NCBI GenBank assembly: GCA_013140495.1
Contig: JABFSR010000088.1
Coordinates: forward strand, 1 to 42,796
Length of the DNA stretch: 42,796 nucleotides
Origin: Verrucomicrobiota bacterium
GTDB lineage: Bacteria; Verrucomicrobiota; Verrucomicrobiia; Limisphaerales; JADLHS01
Reading direction: 5' to 3'
Positions 9,190 to 18,323 of this stretch are shown here, piece after piece. The notes below the pieces were generated by a model. That model worked only from the letters and a program-made list of their open reading frames with translations, did not search any database and had not been told where the DNA came from. The translations under genes and the position numbers were made by a program. How positions within the stretch are numbered: position 1 is the stretch's first letter; every line of letters starts with the position of its first letter.

Positions 9190-10009
9190 CTCGTTTTTGA
9201 ACGGAAAAAGTTTGCTGGTGTTGCTGGCCGTGATCTTCACGCTGTCTGCAACTGTCATAATGGGCAAACCGGCAAAGGAATTCCCCGCGCATTGGGGAAA
9301 ATCTCCGGAGATTCAAACCCAGGACTATGTCGAATTACCCGCTGGCTACGGTCACGGTAGTTCGACGCTCAGGCATTGGATCAACGCCAACCTGGGGAAA
9401 GACAAGGCATCCACAGGATCCAAAAACGATGGCGCTTCAGCAGCGCTTTATGCGAACGATTTTGAAAAGGCTGAAGCGGACAAGTTGCCTGATGACCTGA
9501 TGGTTCTTGGCGGCGATTTTGTCATAAAGTCGGTCGGAACAAACAAGGTTCTTGAACTGCCGGGCTCGCCTTTGGATTCCTTCGGGGTGCAGTTCGGCCC
9601 GAATGAAAAGGAAAACATCAGGGTCAGCGCAAGAATTCTTGGGACGGCGAAGGGACGGCGTGCTCCGACGTTTGGGGTTGGTGTGGGTGGGGTAAGCGGC
9701 TGGAAGTTGCAGGTGTCTCCGGGGAAAAAGGCGATCGAGATCCTGAAGGATCAGGAAAGCAAAGCGACGTCAGCATTTGATTGGAAGACAGGAGAGTGGA
9801 CGCAACTCAAACTTCAGATTCAAAAGCTCAAGGACAGTGGTTGGAGGATCGAAGGCAAGGTTTGGCAGAGCGGAGGCGAGCCGAAGGAATGGATGATCGC
9901 GTTCGATGAAAAGGAAGAGCCGGTGTCGGGCAGGAGTTCGGTGATGGGCAGCCCGTTCGCCGGGACGCCGATTTGGTTTGATGACCTGCGGGTGGAGCGT
10001 ACCGAGTAG
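9182..10009 (+). CDS. Secreted protein with a concanavalin-like beta-sandwich region
   Basis: A 275-aa protein with an N-terminal signal or anchor (hydrophobic residues 9-27, LLVLLAVIFTLSATVIMG). The body alternates short beta-type segments. ALYANDFEKAEADKLPDD near residue 90 and the closing PIWFDDLRVERTE are phrases I associate with LamG/3-keto-disaccharide-hydrolase-like beta-sandwich domains of Verrucomicrobia and Planctomycetes. No catalytic residues can be named. The start codon overlaps the end of the ABC permease gene by 8 bases, so the two are probably co-translated and this protein may act outside the membrane with the permease. Substrate and role are unknown. Confidence 0.6.
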   Translation: MNDSFLNGKSLLVLLAVIFTLSATVIMGKPAKEFPAHWGKSPEIQTQDYVELPAGYGHGSSTLRHWINANLGKDKASTGSKNDGASAALYANDFEKAEADKLPDDLMVLGGDFVIKSVGTNKVLELPGSPLDSFGVQFGPNEKENIRVSARILGTAKGRRAPTFGVGVGGVSGWKLQVSPGKKAIEILKDQESKATSAFDWKTGEWTQLKLQIQKLKDSGWRIEGKVWQSGGEPKEWMIAFDEKEEPVSGRSSVMGSPFAGTPIWFDDLRVERTE

Positions 10010-10079
10010 CACGCTTCATCGGCATGCGAATTCCAGATTCCAACTTTGCCTCCCTGTTGCCCACCGCTAAACTCCGGAC

Positions 10080-11231
10080 ATGACAGTTTCCGAAATACTC
10101 GCCAATGAAGAACTCCGCCGTCGCGAGTTTCCAATCGTGCAGCATAAAATCTTTCTCGCGCACGCCGGCGATTGCCCGTTGCCGCAGCGGGTTGCAACCG
10201 CTGTGGCGGATTACTCCCAAAAGGCCACAGCCGCAGACCAGGAGGCGATCATTTTCCCGAAGGTTCTCGAAGACGGTCGCAAGCTCGTGGCTCAGTTGCT
10301 GAACTGCCGCGAGGACGAGGCGGCATTCGTGGGGCCGACCTCGCTGGCGTTGAGCATGATCGCCAGCGGACTCAAGTTCCGGCGCGGCGACAACATCCTC
10401 GTCTATCACGATGATTATCCTTCCAATGTGTATCCGTGGATGGCACTAGCAGAACAGGGCGTCGAGGTGCGCCTGCTGAACACGCGCGGCCTCGGTGTGA
10501 TCCGCCCGATTGATGTCATTGGTCAGGTGGACGAGAACACGCGGCTGGTGGCGCTGGCGTCCTGTCACTTTGTGAGCGGATATCGGCTCGACATCGCGAC
10601 CGTCGGCAAGGCGCTGCGCGAACGGGGAATTCTTTTCTGTCTCGACGCAATCCAGACTTTGGGTGCGTTTCCCACGACGGTGGAACATGTGGATTTTCTC
10701 GCTGCTGATGCGCACAAATGGCTGCTTGGTCCGTGCGGGGCGGGAGTGATGTATGTGAGACGCGAGTTGCAGGAAAAACTGAACCCGCCCATTTACGGCT
10801 GGCACAATGTTCGTTGCCCAAACTTTGTTGCACAGGAACAGATCCAGTTTCGTCAGGGCGCGTTCAAGTTCGAGGCCGGCACGCACAACCTGCTCGGGCT
10901 TGTGGGATTGATCGCGGCGATGGAGATGCTTCTCGAAGTCGGCGTAGAAAATATAGCGCGCGAATTGTTGCGCAAACGCGCGTGGCTCGTGCCCGCATTA
11001 CAGACGAAGGGATTCACGGTATTGAACTCCGATGCACCGGCCGAAAATGCCAGCGGCATCGTGACCTTCTCCAAGCCCGACACGGATTTGCCCGCGATGC
11101 ATCAGAAACTTTTAAGCGCGAACATCGTTACCTCGCTGCGGGCAGATCGAAAGGGCCAGCGTTACATCCGGCTCTCGCCAGCGTTCTACAACACGGACGA
11201 GGAGTTGCGGCGCGTGCTGGAGATTTTGTAG
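10080..11231 (+). CDS. Class V aminotransferase (cysteine-desulfurase-like fold)
   Basis: A cytoplasmic PLP enzyme of 383 aa. The PLP-binding lysine lies in ADAHKWLLGPCGAGVMYVRR (lysine at about residue 218), preceded by the cofactor-contacting FCLDAIQTLG (aspartate at about 193). SCHFVSGYRLDI (about 161-172) is also typical of class V aminotransferases related to SufS, kynureninase and isopenicillin-N epimerase. No conserved active-site cysteine loop of a true cysteine desulfurase stands out in the last third, so the substrate is open. The gene begins 70 bases after the secreted-protein gene on the same strand and converges on the universal stress protein gene with a 16-base gap. No terminator hairpin was seen there. 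Confidence 0.85.
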   Translation: MTVSEILANEELRRREFPIVQHKIFLAHAGDCPLPQRVATAVADYSQKATAADQEAIIFPKVLEDGRKLVAQLLNCREDEAAFVGPTSLALSMIASGLKFRRGDNILVYHDDYPSNVYPWMALAEQGVEVRLLNTRGLGVIRPIDVIGQVDENTRLVALASCHFVSGYRLDIATVGKALRERGILFCLDAIQTLGAFPTTVEHVDFLAADAHKWLLGPCGAGVMYVRRELQEKLNPPIYGWHNVRCPNFVAQEQIQFRQGAFKFEAGTHNLLGLVGLIAAMEMLLEVGVENIARELLRKRAWLVPALQTKGFTVLNSDAPAENASGIVTFSKPDTDLPAMHQKLLSANIVTSLRADRKGQRYIRLSPAFYNTDEELRRVLEIL

Positions 11232-11247
11232 CTGCTCAGATCCATCC

Positions 11248-11676
11248 CTACCTGTCCTCTGCCCGCACCAGCAAAACTGGAATCGTCGCCTTGTGCCGCA
11301 CTTCATTGATCGTGCTGCCGTAGATGATGTCGCCAATCAGCCGGTGACCGTGGCTCGTCATGGCGATAAGATCGCAATGCTCTGCGGCGGCGGTTTTGAG
11401 AATCTCGCCGGGTGGATCGCCGAGGGCCAGTTGGGTTGTGACAGTCAAGCCATGGGCGCGCAGCGTAACCGCCGCACCTTCCAGATACTCGCGGTCGGCT
11501 TTCATCTCCTCGGACTCGGTGAGTTTGAGCTGGTTGAAATTTCGCGCCACCCAGCCGTCCGCCACGTGGACGAGGAGCAGTTCCGAGCCGAGTTGCTTCG
11601 CGAGTCGGGTGACGTGCGGGAGCAGGCTTTGGTCGGCCCGGCTGTTTTCGAGTGCGACAAGAATTTTGCGATACAT
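11248..11676 (-). CDS. Universal stress protein (UspA family)
   Basis: A 142-aa cytoplasmic protein of one Usp domain. It starts MYRKILVALENS, the usual first beta strand, so ATG 11676 is preferred to the in-frame start 96 bases upstream, which would add an unrelated tail. The C-terminal segment MTSHGHRLIGDIIYGSTINEV followed by PVLLVR matches the ATP-binding loop and last strand of the family. It is the last gene of the minus-strand group with the Nramp transporter, 52 bases after the small membrane protein gene. A stress or metal-linked role is an inference from position. Confidence 0.9.
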   Translation of the reverse strand: MYRKILVALENSRADQSLLPHVTRLAKQLGSELLLVHVADGWVARNFNQLKLTESEEMKADREYLEGAAVTLRAHGLTVTTQLALGDPPGEILKTAAAEHCDLIAMTSHGHRLIGDIIYGSTINEVRHKATIPVLLVRAEDR

Positions 11677-11728
11677 AAGCGTGATGCGTTGTGCATGACT
11701 TGCCGCGCCGAAGCGTGGCGTAGTCGGG

Positions 11729-11989
11729 TCAGTCCCGGCCCGCAGCCAGATCGTTCCAGCCACCCCAGGCACGCGTCCAGGTTTTTGTTTTTCTGCGGTA
11801 AATAAAATGGACCAAGGTCATCGTTGCGGCCAGGCTGGCAATCGTCCACCAAAACCAGCGCCTGTCGTGAAACAGTGCGACCCCAACGAGGATGCAGGTC
11901 CACTTGATGATTCGGAACCAGACCGGTTGCGCGCGGCGCGAGAAGGCAATGCGGGCCTCGCGGCGAAGAGAGTAGGCAAATGTGCTCAT
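11729..11989 (-). CDS. Small two-helix membrane protein
   Basis: An 86-aa basic protein with two hydrophobic segments at about residues 24-41 (WFRIIKWTCILVGVALF) and 45-63 (FWWTIASLAATMTLVHFIY), then a charged tail rich in lysine, arginine and tryptophan. No family is recognised. It begins 13 bases after the Nramp transporter stop, so it is almost surely cotranscribed and may be an accessory subunit. Reading frame and spacing support a real gene. Confidence 0.65.
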   Translation of the reverse strand: MSTFAYSLRREARIAFSRRAQPVWFRIIKWTCILVGVALFHDRRWFWWTIASLAATMTLVHFIYRRKTKTWTRAWGGWNDLAAGRD

Positions 11990-12002
11990 TCAGTTTCCTT
12001 TC

Positions 12003-13376
12003 CTATTTTGCGCCAGTCAACCAGGCGGTGAGGCCGAACGTGTCGGCCAGCAGTTTTACGTTGAGAACGATGATGATGGCTGCAGTGATCCACGCGAGCA
12101 CTTTCACCCACGCCGGACTGGCAAACTCGCCCATCTTGCGCCGGTCGCTGGTAAAAAGCACGAGCGGAACGACAGCAAAGGGCAGTTGCAGACTCAAGAT
12201 CACCTGGCTCAGGACCAGCATGTCGGTCGTCTTGCTTTCGCCATAGATGGCGGTGACGATGACCGCAGGAATGATAGCGATGAGCCGCGTGATGAGCCGG
12301 CGCAGCCACGGGCGCAGGCGGATGTTCAAGAAACCTTCCATCACGATTTGTCCGGCGAGGGTGCCCGTGAGCGTGGAGTTCTGGCCCGAAGCGAGCAGCG
12401 CCACAGCGAACAGTGTGCTCGCAATGGAAACGCCCAGCACGGGCGAGAGCAGTTTGTGCGCGTCCTGGATTTCCACGACGTTTTGTCCGGTGCCGTGGAA
12501 GGTTGCGGCGGAGACAATGAGGATGGCGGCGTTGATGAAGAGCGCAAACATGAGCGCAACCGTCGAGTCAATGGTGGCGAACTTGATCGCCTCGCGCCGG
12601 CCATCGGGCGTTGGCTCGTATTTGCGCGTTTGCACGATGGAAGAGTGTAGGTAGAGATTGTGAGGCATCACCGTTGCGCCAAGGATGCCCATTGCGATGA
12701 AAAGCATTTTCGGGTTGGACACCACCTCGAACTTCGGCAGAAAGCCGCCGAACACCGCGACGATGCTGGGTTTGGAAAAAATGATTTCCGCCAGGAAACA
12801 CCCGCCAATTGTGACGATGAGCGTGATGACGAGCGCCTCAATGTAGCGAAAGCCTTTGTTCTGAAGAAACATCACCACCAGCACGTCGAGCGCGGTGATG
12901 CACACGCCCCAGATGAGCGGGATGCCGAAGAGCAAGTTCAGCGCGATGGCCGAGCCGACCACTTCCGCGAGGTCGCACGCGCAGATGGCCGCTTCACAAA
13001 GCAACCACAGCACGATGGAGACGGGCTTGGAGTAATGATCGCGACAGGCCTGCGCGAGATCGCGACCGGTGACGATGCCGAGCTTGGCGCAGAGCGACTG
13101 GAGCAGGATCGCCATGAGGTTCGAGATGAGGATGACGGACAGCAGCGTGTAGCCGAATTGTGAACCGCCCGCGAGGTCGGTGGCCCAGTTGCCCGGGTCC
13201 ATGTAGCCGACGGCGACCAGGTAGCCAGGGCCGGAGAACGCCAGCATCTTGCGCCAGAAACCATGCGAACGCGGCACGGCGATGGAGCGATGAACCTCCG
13301 CGAGGCTGGGCGTGCCGGCGGGCAATCGCCAGCCAGCTTCGGGTTTGGGAGGTTCTATGATAGTGGGATCTTTCAT
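12003..13376 (-). CDS. mntH: Nramp-family divalent metal (Mn/Fe) transporter
   Basis: A proton-coupled inner-membrane importer of 457 aa with about 11 hydrophobic segments. The metal-binding signatures are clear: [12 protein letters not shown] in the first helix (about residues 59-70) and [10 protein letters not shown] in helix 6 (about 235-244). The charged N-terminal tail ([14 protein letters not shown]) precedes the first helix. The start is placed at ATG 13376, five bases below the upstream stop; a TTG nine bases earlier is the alternative. The gene follows an outer-membrane channel gene and precedes a small membrane protein, which suggests a metal uptake unit spanning both membranes. Control is probably through the palindrome at 14252. 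Confidence 0.92.
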   Translation of the reverse strand: MKDPTIIEPPKPEAGWRLPAGTPSLAEVHRSIAVPRSHGFWRKMLAFSGPGYLVAVGYMDPGNWATDLAGGSQFGYTLLSVILISNLMAILLQSLCAKLGIVTGRDLAQACRDHYSKPVSIVLWLLCEAAICACDLAEVVGSAIALNLLFGIPLIWGVCITALDVLVVMFLQNKGFRYIEALVITLIVTIGGCFLAEIIFSKPSIVAVFGGFLPKFEVVSNPKMLFIAMGILGATVMPHNLYLHSSIVQTRKYEPTPDGRREAIKFATIDSTVALMFALFINAAILIVSAATFHGTGQNVVEIQDAHKLLSPVLGVSIASTLFAVALLASGQNSTLTGTLAGQIVMEGFLNIRLRPWLRRLITRLIAIIPAVIVTAIYGESKTTDMLVLSQVILSLQLPFAVVPLVLFTSDRRKMGEFASPAWVKVLAWITAAIIIVLNVKLLADTFGLTAWLTGAK

Positions 13377-13381
13377 GCGAA

Positions 13382-14245
13382 TCAAAATCGAGCGGACAAA
13401 CCTACAAAGGGATTCAGGTCATCGGCAGCGCGAGTCACGCCGCAGTTGATACCGGCATCGAGTTGGAGATTTTCAGTCAACCCGTACGTCAGACCAACGT
13501 CCATCGTGCCGATCCAGTCCGAATTCTTTTCCGCGCTGACAAGGCTGAAGAATTCGACATATCCGGCCAGCGAACCGTAGATGTCGTGGCTGAACGTGAC
13601 CGAATTGATGAATTCAAGATGATGGTCACTGCCACTGGCATCCCGGTTGAAATCAAATTCTGTCATCAACCCCATGGACCAATCGTGCGGCAGCGAAACC
13701 GAGAGCGGAAAAATGACGCCGCCTTCAATGGAGTCATTGCCAAGGTCATGTTGGTGGGTGGGGAACTTCACGAACGGCATCATGGCAAACGCTGTGTCGC
13801 CGCCGTCATTGCCCCACAAATTGATTTTCAAACGGGTGGTAACGTCGCCGAAACCGGATTGGGACGTGGTGGTTGCAGCGACACGGTCACTGACTCGTTC
13901 ACGGGTGAAAGGCTCAAACACAAGCTGGAGATCAACATTGTTGAGCAAGCCCGCCTTCAAATTGGCGGTCGCCACGGAAAAGTTGTCCGTGCGTGTATCA
14001 GTGCCGCCGCGGGTGTCATGGTCATGTGTTGCATTGATCAAATCCATTTCGATCTGGAAATGCCCGGCATCCACGGTGAAAGGGCTTTCCGTCTTGTCGG
14101 GCCGGTCTGTGGACATTTCTCGAAGTAGTTCCCCCGGAGTCGGCTTGAACAGGTGGAATGTGCTTTTCTCCTGCGCGCCAGCCTCTGCGATCACAGAAGT
14201 CGTGAGTATGGCGCAGGCGGCAGCAATGTTTCTTCCAATAGTCAC
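13382..14245 (-). CDS. Outer-membrane MetA-type (phenol_MetA_deg) transporter-like protein
   Basis: A 287-aa protein with a signal peptide (residues 1-25, ending AEAGAQ) and a beta-barrel pattern. The opening [20 protein letters not shown] (about residues 45-64) and the alternating amphipathic strands are typical of the Phenol_MetA_deg / putative outer-membrane transporter family (PF13557), and the terminal FVGLSARF ends in an aromatic residue as in outer-membrane barrels. It is the first gene of the minus-strand group and sits five bases before mntH. By analogy to outer-membrane manganese channels it may let metal reach the Nramp carrier; this is inference. A strong promoter ends so close to ATG 14245 that the mRNA may be leaderless. 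Confidence 0.8.
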   Translation of the reverse strand: MTIGRNIAAACAILTTSVIAEAGAQEKSTFHLFKPTPGELLREMSTDRPDKTESPFTVDAGHFQIEMDLINATHDHDTRGGTDTRTDNFSVATANLKAGLLNNVDLQLVFEPFTRERVSDRVAATTTSQSGFGDVTTRLKINLWGNDGGDTAFAMMPFVKFPTHQHDLGNDSIEGGVIFPLSVSLPHDWSMGLMTEFDFNRDASGSDHHLEFINSVTFSHDIYGSLAGYVEFFSLVSAEKNSDWIGTMDVGLTYGLTENLQLDAGINCGVTRAADDLNPFVGLSARF

Positions 14246-14251
14246 GGCACG

Positions 14252-14279
14252 AAAATACCAAGTATTTTGTTTGAGTCAA
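14252..14279 (-). promoter_or_regulatory. Promoter with palindromic operator of the outer-membrane channel / mntH operon
   Basis: Read on the minus strand: -35 TTGACT (14279-14274), 16-base spacer, -10 TATTTT (14257-14252). A perfect 17-base dyad, AAAATAC-CAA-GTATTTT (14252-14268), overlaps the -10 box and half of the spacer, an ideal position for a repressor. MntR or a Fur-type regulator is the natural guess given the genes. The expected transcription start is at or within a base or two of ATG 14245. Confidence 0.6.
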
Positions 14280-14347
14280 GCAACAGATTTAGAAATGACT
14301 AACTTTTCTCATTCTTGCTCTCTGCGCTGATTCCGTCTTCGGGACAG

Positions 14348-15124
14348 TCATCCGGTGATTTTGCGCATCAGGCTGCGCGCGCGCCTGACCCACACGCGGT
14401 CGCGTCTGCGCTGGAAGGACGCCGTGTGGGGCGCATCCGCGAGGACATCCTTGAGCTGTGCGCGGGCCGGCTCGGACTGATTCTTTGCGAGATACAATTC
14501 GGCAAGCTGGACCTTGGCGCGCGGATAGGAATTGTTTGCGACGACGTATTCCCATGATTGTATTGCCGCGTCTGTTTCCCCAAGTGCAGCGAGCGTCTCG
14601 GCGTAGGCCATGGCGGTGTGGTTGTAATCGTGCTTTGGATTTTCACGCAGAACGCCCTGAAGCAGCGGCTTGGCCTCGGCGGCACGTTTCTGACGGATCA
14701 AGCACTGGCCAAGGTGTGCGCGCGTATCGAGGTCGTTCGGATCGCGCTCAAGCGAGGCGCGGTAACAGACCTCGGCCTGATCCAGCTTGCCCTTCTGGAA
14801 ATAAATGTCACCCAGCTCGGAGTGATGATGTGCCTTGTCGAGATTGTGGATCAGCGCCTGAAGTTCCCTGATGCGTTTTCGGCTGTAAGCGCCGGGCAGT
14901 TCAAATCCACTGCTCACTGAGGAGCCGCGATAGACGCTGAAGAAATACCAGAACGCGGCCACGCCCGGCAGCGCGATCAGGGCGATTACCCAAAGCCATT
15001 CGCGGCGGCGGACGGCGTCAATCACGAACCACAAGATGATCAAGCTGAACAACCCAAAGCCCCCCAATCGCAGCCACATCTCAGCCCAAAACCCATCCAG
15101 CGTTGTTGTGTCGAGGGATTCCAT
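14348..15124 (-). CDS. Membrane-anchored TPR protein
   Basis: A 258-aa protein with two membrane helices at residues about 20-37 (LGGFGLFSLIILWFVI) and 43-63 (WLWVIALIALPGVAAFWYF), then at least four tetratricopeptide units from about residue 95. The best-formed repeat is about 100-133 (LGDIYFQKGKLDQAEVCYRASLERDPND). TPR units serve as protein-binding scaffolds, so a role in assembling a membrane complex is likely, but no partner can be named. The gene is divergent from the phosphofructokinase gene across 172 bases and is preceded downstream by the mntH operon. The C-terminus is strongly basic (RRRDRVWVRRARSLMRKITG). Confidence 0.8.
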   Translation of the reverse strand: MESLDTTTLDGFWAEMWLRLGGFGLFSLIILWFVIDAVRRREWLWVIALIALPGVAAFWYFFSVYRGSSVSSGFELPGAYSRKRIRELQALIHNLDKAHHHSELGDIYFQKGKLDQAEVCYRASLERDPNDLDTRAHLGQCLIRQKRAAEAKPLLQGVLRENPKHDYNHTAMAYAETLAALGETDAAIQSWEYVVANNSYPRAKVQLAELYLAKNQSEPARAQLKDVLADAPHTASFQRRRDRVWVRRARSLMRKITG

Positions 15125-15296
15125 GGCTTGAGATTATTCCGCGGGATTAGGCGTGACAAGGCTGGAGGAGCGGTCAGGAGATGGTCATGTTAAGTCCAAT
15201 CGCAAAGAAAGAAGGGAAGCACTCTTCCACCAGGATGGTAATTCGCCACACGATTTGCGTTGACCTCTCGCGCGTTGGAAAGATGATTCCTGAATC

Positions 15297-16421
15297 GTGA
15301 ATCGCATCCAACGCATCGGCATCATTACTGCGGGCGGTGACAGCCCGGGCCTCAACGCCGCCATACGCGGCGTCGGCAAGACGGCGCTGGCTTCGGGCAT
15401 GGAACTGATTGGCTTTCGCAGCGGTTTTCGCGGACTGGCTGAAAATCTCACGCTCAAACTCGACAAGCGCGCCCTTGCAGGAATTCTCACCGTCGGCGGC
15501 ACCATCCTCGGTACGGGCCGCGACAAGCCTCACAAGATGGAGATCAACGGCACCATGCGCGACATGACGGACGTGATCGCGCGAAATTACGAACGCAACC
15601 GGCTTGACGCTCTTGTGTGCATTGGCGGCGGCGGCACTCACAAAAATGCGCTGCGCCTCATTGAGAAGGGGCTGAACATTGTCACGCTGCCCAAGACGAT
15701 TGACAACGACGTGGCGCTCACGGATTCGACCATTGGCTTCGACACCGCACTGGACATCGCGACTGAGGCGATTGACCGGTTGCACAGCACGGCGCACAGC
15801 CATCATCGCATCATCATCGCGGAGATCATGGGCCATCGCGCCGGCTGGCTGGCGCTGGGCGCGGGCATCGCGGGCGGCGCGGATGTAATTTTGATTCCAG
15901 AAATTCCGTACGACGTGCGGAAAATTGCCGCCGCAATCCGCGCCCGCAGCAAGGCGGGAACAAAATTCAGCATCGTGGCCGTGGCGGAAGGCGCGCTTGC
16001 CGTCGAGGACGCCAATGCGTTCACCACGGCGGCGTGGCACAAAAAGATTGCCAAGAACAAGGCGGAGAAACTGCGGGCAAAACAGGAATTGATGAGGCTG
16101 TCAGCACTGCACGCAGGCAACACACTTCGCCTCGCAAAACAACTCGAAGACCTTACCAAACTTGAAGCGCGCGTCTCAATCCTTGGCTACGTACAACGCG
16201 GCGGCACACCGTCCCCGGGTGATCGCCTGCTTGCCACGCGTCTCGGCACGGCGGCGGCGGAACTGATCCAGCAAAAAGTTTTTGGCGTGATGGTGGCGTC
16301 ACGCGGCGAAGGTGTGAAGCCCGTTCCGATTGTGGAGGTGGCCGGCAAACTCAAGACTGTACCCACGGATCATTCATGGATTACGGCGGCGCGACGGGTG
16401 GGAACGGCGTTCGGGGATTGA
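15297..16421 (+). CDS. pfkA: 6-phosphofructokinase family protein (mixed ATP/PPi type)
   Basis: A 374-aa protein of the PfkA superfamily, which phosphorylates fructose 6-phosphate in glycolysis. The family signatures are [14 protein letters not shown] (residues 7-20), PKTIDNDV (about 134-141, catalytic aspartates), GHRAGW (about 180-185) and [13 protein letters not shown] near residue 300. Phosphoryl-donor choice depends on two positions. Here the loop reads [10 protein letters not shown] where classic ATP enzymes have GGDGS, and PKTIDND has lysine where ATP enzymes have glycine. Lysine there is usual in PPi enzymes and in the mixed clade; glycine at the second loop position is an ATP-type trait. 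Donor specificity is therefore open. The start is GTG at 15297, eight residues before the first strand. It converges on the pseudopilin gene with a gap of 10 bases. Confidence 0.88.
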   Translation: MNRIQRIGIITAGGDSPGLNAAIRGVGKTALASGMELIGFRSGFRGLAENLTLKLDKRALAGILTVGGTILGTGRDKPHKMEINGTMRDMTDVIARNYERNRLDALVCIGGGGTHKNALRLIEKGLNIVTLPKTIDNDVALTDSTIGFDTALDIATEAIDRLHSTAHSHHRIIIAEIMGHRAGWLALGAGIAGGADVILIPEIPYDVRKIAAAIRARSKAGTKFSIVAVAEGALAVEDANAFTTAAWHKKIAKNKAEKLRAKQELMRLSALHAGNTLRLAKQLEDLTKLEARVSILGYVQRGGTPSPGDRLLATRLGTAAAELIQQKVFGVMVASRGEGVKPVPIVEVAGKLKTVPTDHSWITAARRVGTAFGD

Positions 16422-16431
16422 TCGGGATCGC

Positions 16432-17163
16432 TCACCAATTTCCGTAGTAGAAGACATAGGACGAGGCCTGGTTGACTCCCATCTGCTTCATGTTTTTCCA
16501 AACCACTGATCCATCGAGCGAACCGACATTTCCACCCTGAGCGCCTACGCTCGCGGCTGTAGTGCCTGCCATGTTCTTGGTGTAGGAACTGCCGTTCTGC
16601 TGGATCGAGCCACCCTTCGTATGCGGCGCTGCCTTAAGACCGTCCGTGCCCCAATGATTCGCGTCGGCGATGATTGTGTTGGTGCCTGATTGACTGACCT
16701 TCTTTGGTGAAATCCACGGGTACTGCGCCACACCTGGCGGGACGGCATCACCGAGATACTGGTAGCCAACCAGAAAACCGTAGCTGGCATTGTAGCGACC
16801 GAGCACCGCGCCGTTGAACGTAAAATTCGGACAGTCGAGAACATGCTCGTTGCCCGAGTATTGAATGAGGTTCGTCCAGGTGACATTCGAAACACGGATG
16901 GCATGCCATTGATTCTGGTTCTCGCGTCCCGGTGGCACGCGGTCGTTGTTATCCATCCCATACATGTGAATGGCGAGGAGACATTGCTTGAGATTGCTTT
17001 TGCACGCGGCGCGTTTGGCCTTCTCCTTCGCACTCGCCAGCGCCGGCAACAACAGCGCCGCAAGAATCGCGATGATGGCGATGACCACGAGAAGCTCGAT
17101 CAAGGTGAACGCCAGACGCGCGCGCGCGCTGTGATGTGATGTGTGGCTGGATGCGGCAGTCAT
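16432..17163 (-). CDS. Type II secretion-like pseudopilin (prepilin-type signal)
   Basis: About 243 aa. A basic leader precedes a prepilin signal and long helix, [33 protein letters not shown] (split after LA; residues about 17-49), then [23 protein letters not shown], the standard start of the globular head in the abundant pseudopilins of Verrucomicrobia and Planctomycetes. The end carries [20 protein letters not shown], related to the H-x9-DG motif of DUF1559-type heads. ATG 17163 leaves a 17-residue leader; another ATG at 17193 would add 10 residues. The protein is inserted in the inner membrane and cleaved by a prepilin peptidase; these proteins may be structural fibres or secretion accessory parts. 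It lies directly after an anchored protein gene. Confidence 0.85.
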   Translation of the reverse strand: MTAASSHTSHHSARARLAFTLIELLVVIAIIAILAALLLPALASAKEKAKRAACKSNLKQCLLAIHMYGMDNNDRVPPGRENQNQWHAIRVSNVTWTNLIQYSGNEHVLDCPNFTFNGAVLGRYNASYGFLVGYQYLGDAVPPGVAQYPWISPKKVSQSGTNTIIADANHWGTDGLKAAPHTKGGSIQQNGSSYTKNMAGTTAASVGAQGGNVGSLDGSVVWKNMKQMGVNQASSYVFYYGNW

Positions 17164-17233
17164 GGTTCTGCGTGGTTTCAGACGGACTATCATTTGAGAC
17201 ACGAAAGGATGCAATCCGAATTTGTTTTTACAC

Positions 17234-18241
17234 TCATGGTGCGTTGAATAGGACGTCCCCCTTCGCTCCAAGGTTGCGGCCCGTTGCGGGTGTGCCGCCG
17301 TCGTCCATGCCATCTTCGCCCACACTGTAAAGCAGCCAGTTCGTGCCTTGCGGACGATAAATCAATTCCTTTTCCGCGAATGGATCAATCGGGATGCGAG
17401 GGAGATAACGGGGAACAAGGTCACTGAGTTGGGTCGGTGGTTGGCCGCGTTCGATCTGATAAATACGTAACGCGAGTTCGACAGCGATCAACCTTCGCTT
17501 CGCCGCGGATATGTCGTGTTTGTTTTTCGTGCCCTTCAAAACTGCGCGGCTTTGCCACCAATCTACAAAGGGGCGAATGGGATTGAAGCTGTCCTGTCGT
17601 GCGTGCCGCATGAAGGCTTTTTCATTTGTTATTACCTCGTTCCATGTCATTGCATTGGTTTCCATCGCCATCAATTCTGCGACAACCGCCACCGATTGTT
17701 CGCGGGAAATCTTCGGGGCGATGCGGGCGAGTGCCGAGCAACCGATGGCTTCACATGCCATGCCGACCATTCGGTTTATGAGCACCCCACCGCGACTCAC
17801 CTCATTTCCAAGACGAATGCAGTGAATGTAGCTTCTGGCAGCATCGTTCGTGCGCCCTTCCAGTTCCGCCAGCCGCCCTTCACCGTTGAGCAATTGAGCC
17901 AACCGTCTTGGACCGGGCAAGCTATCCATTAACACATTCGTGAAGTTCAGGATAATCGCTTCGGTTGGTAGCAAGCATTCGCGAGACAATCCGGTACGAA
18001 CGAGCTTCAGCGCAGCTGCATTGCTGCGGACGAACGACTGAAGCGCCTGCAAATCCATCGCATACGCGTCTCCGACGTCGGCTGTGACAAGCGGGACGGC
18101 ATTGGTGAAGTCATCGTATCCGTTCGGGATGGGCAGCGGCGGGAAAGTCGCCGGCTCGCGATGCAGCGAAATGACTATCGCAAAATAGCCGACTGCAAGA
18201 ATCACACCTAGTCCTATGAATACACGGCGCAGGTTTTTCAT
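17234..18241 (-). CDS. Membrane-anchored extracytoplasmic protein of unknown function
   Basis: A 335-aa protein with one N-terminal anchor (residues 7-27, [20 protein letters not shown]) and a long outer part rich in helices. The last 70 residues ([21 protein letters not shown], then [15 protein letters not shown]) form a tail I have seen in many Verrucomicrobia/Planctomycetes proteins linked to pseudopilin-like families, but the main body is not recognised. It lies 70 bases upstream of the pseudopilin gene and in the same direction, so the two may be one transcription unit. The start overlaps only the untranslated lead of the apbE gene on the opposite strand. Confidence 0.7.
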   Translation of the reverse strand: MKNLRRVFIGLGVILAVGYFAIVISLHREPATFPPLPIPNGYDDFTNAVPLVTADVGDAYAMDLQALQSFVRSNAAALKLVRTGLSRECLLPTEAIILNFTNVLMDSLPGPRRLAQLLNGEGRLAELEGRTNDAARSYIHCIRLGNEVSRGGVLINRMVGMACEAIGCSALARIAPKISREQSVAVVAELMAMETNAMTWNEVITNEKAFMRHARQDSFNPIRPFVDWWQSRAVLKGTKNKHDISAAKRRLIAVELALRIYQIERGQPPTQLSDLVPRYLPRIPIDPFAEKELIYRPQGTNWLLYSVGEDGMDDGGTPATGRNLGAKGDVLFNAP

Positions 18242-18323
18242 TGAGGATTGCAGTTTGACCTATCCACGTACGACGTCAACCTTTCGGCTGGTTTCAGCAA
18301 GCACACCTGAACACAATCCTTCC

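Noticed and set aside
15174..16040. Minus-strand frame of 288 codons
   Set aside because: Opposite the phosphofructokinase gene; composition typical of a shadow frame.
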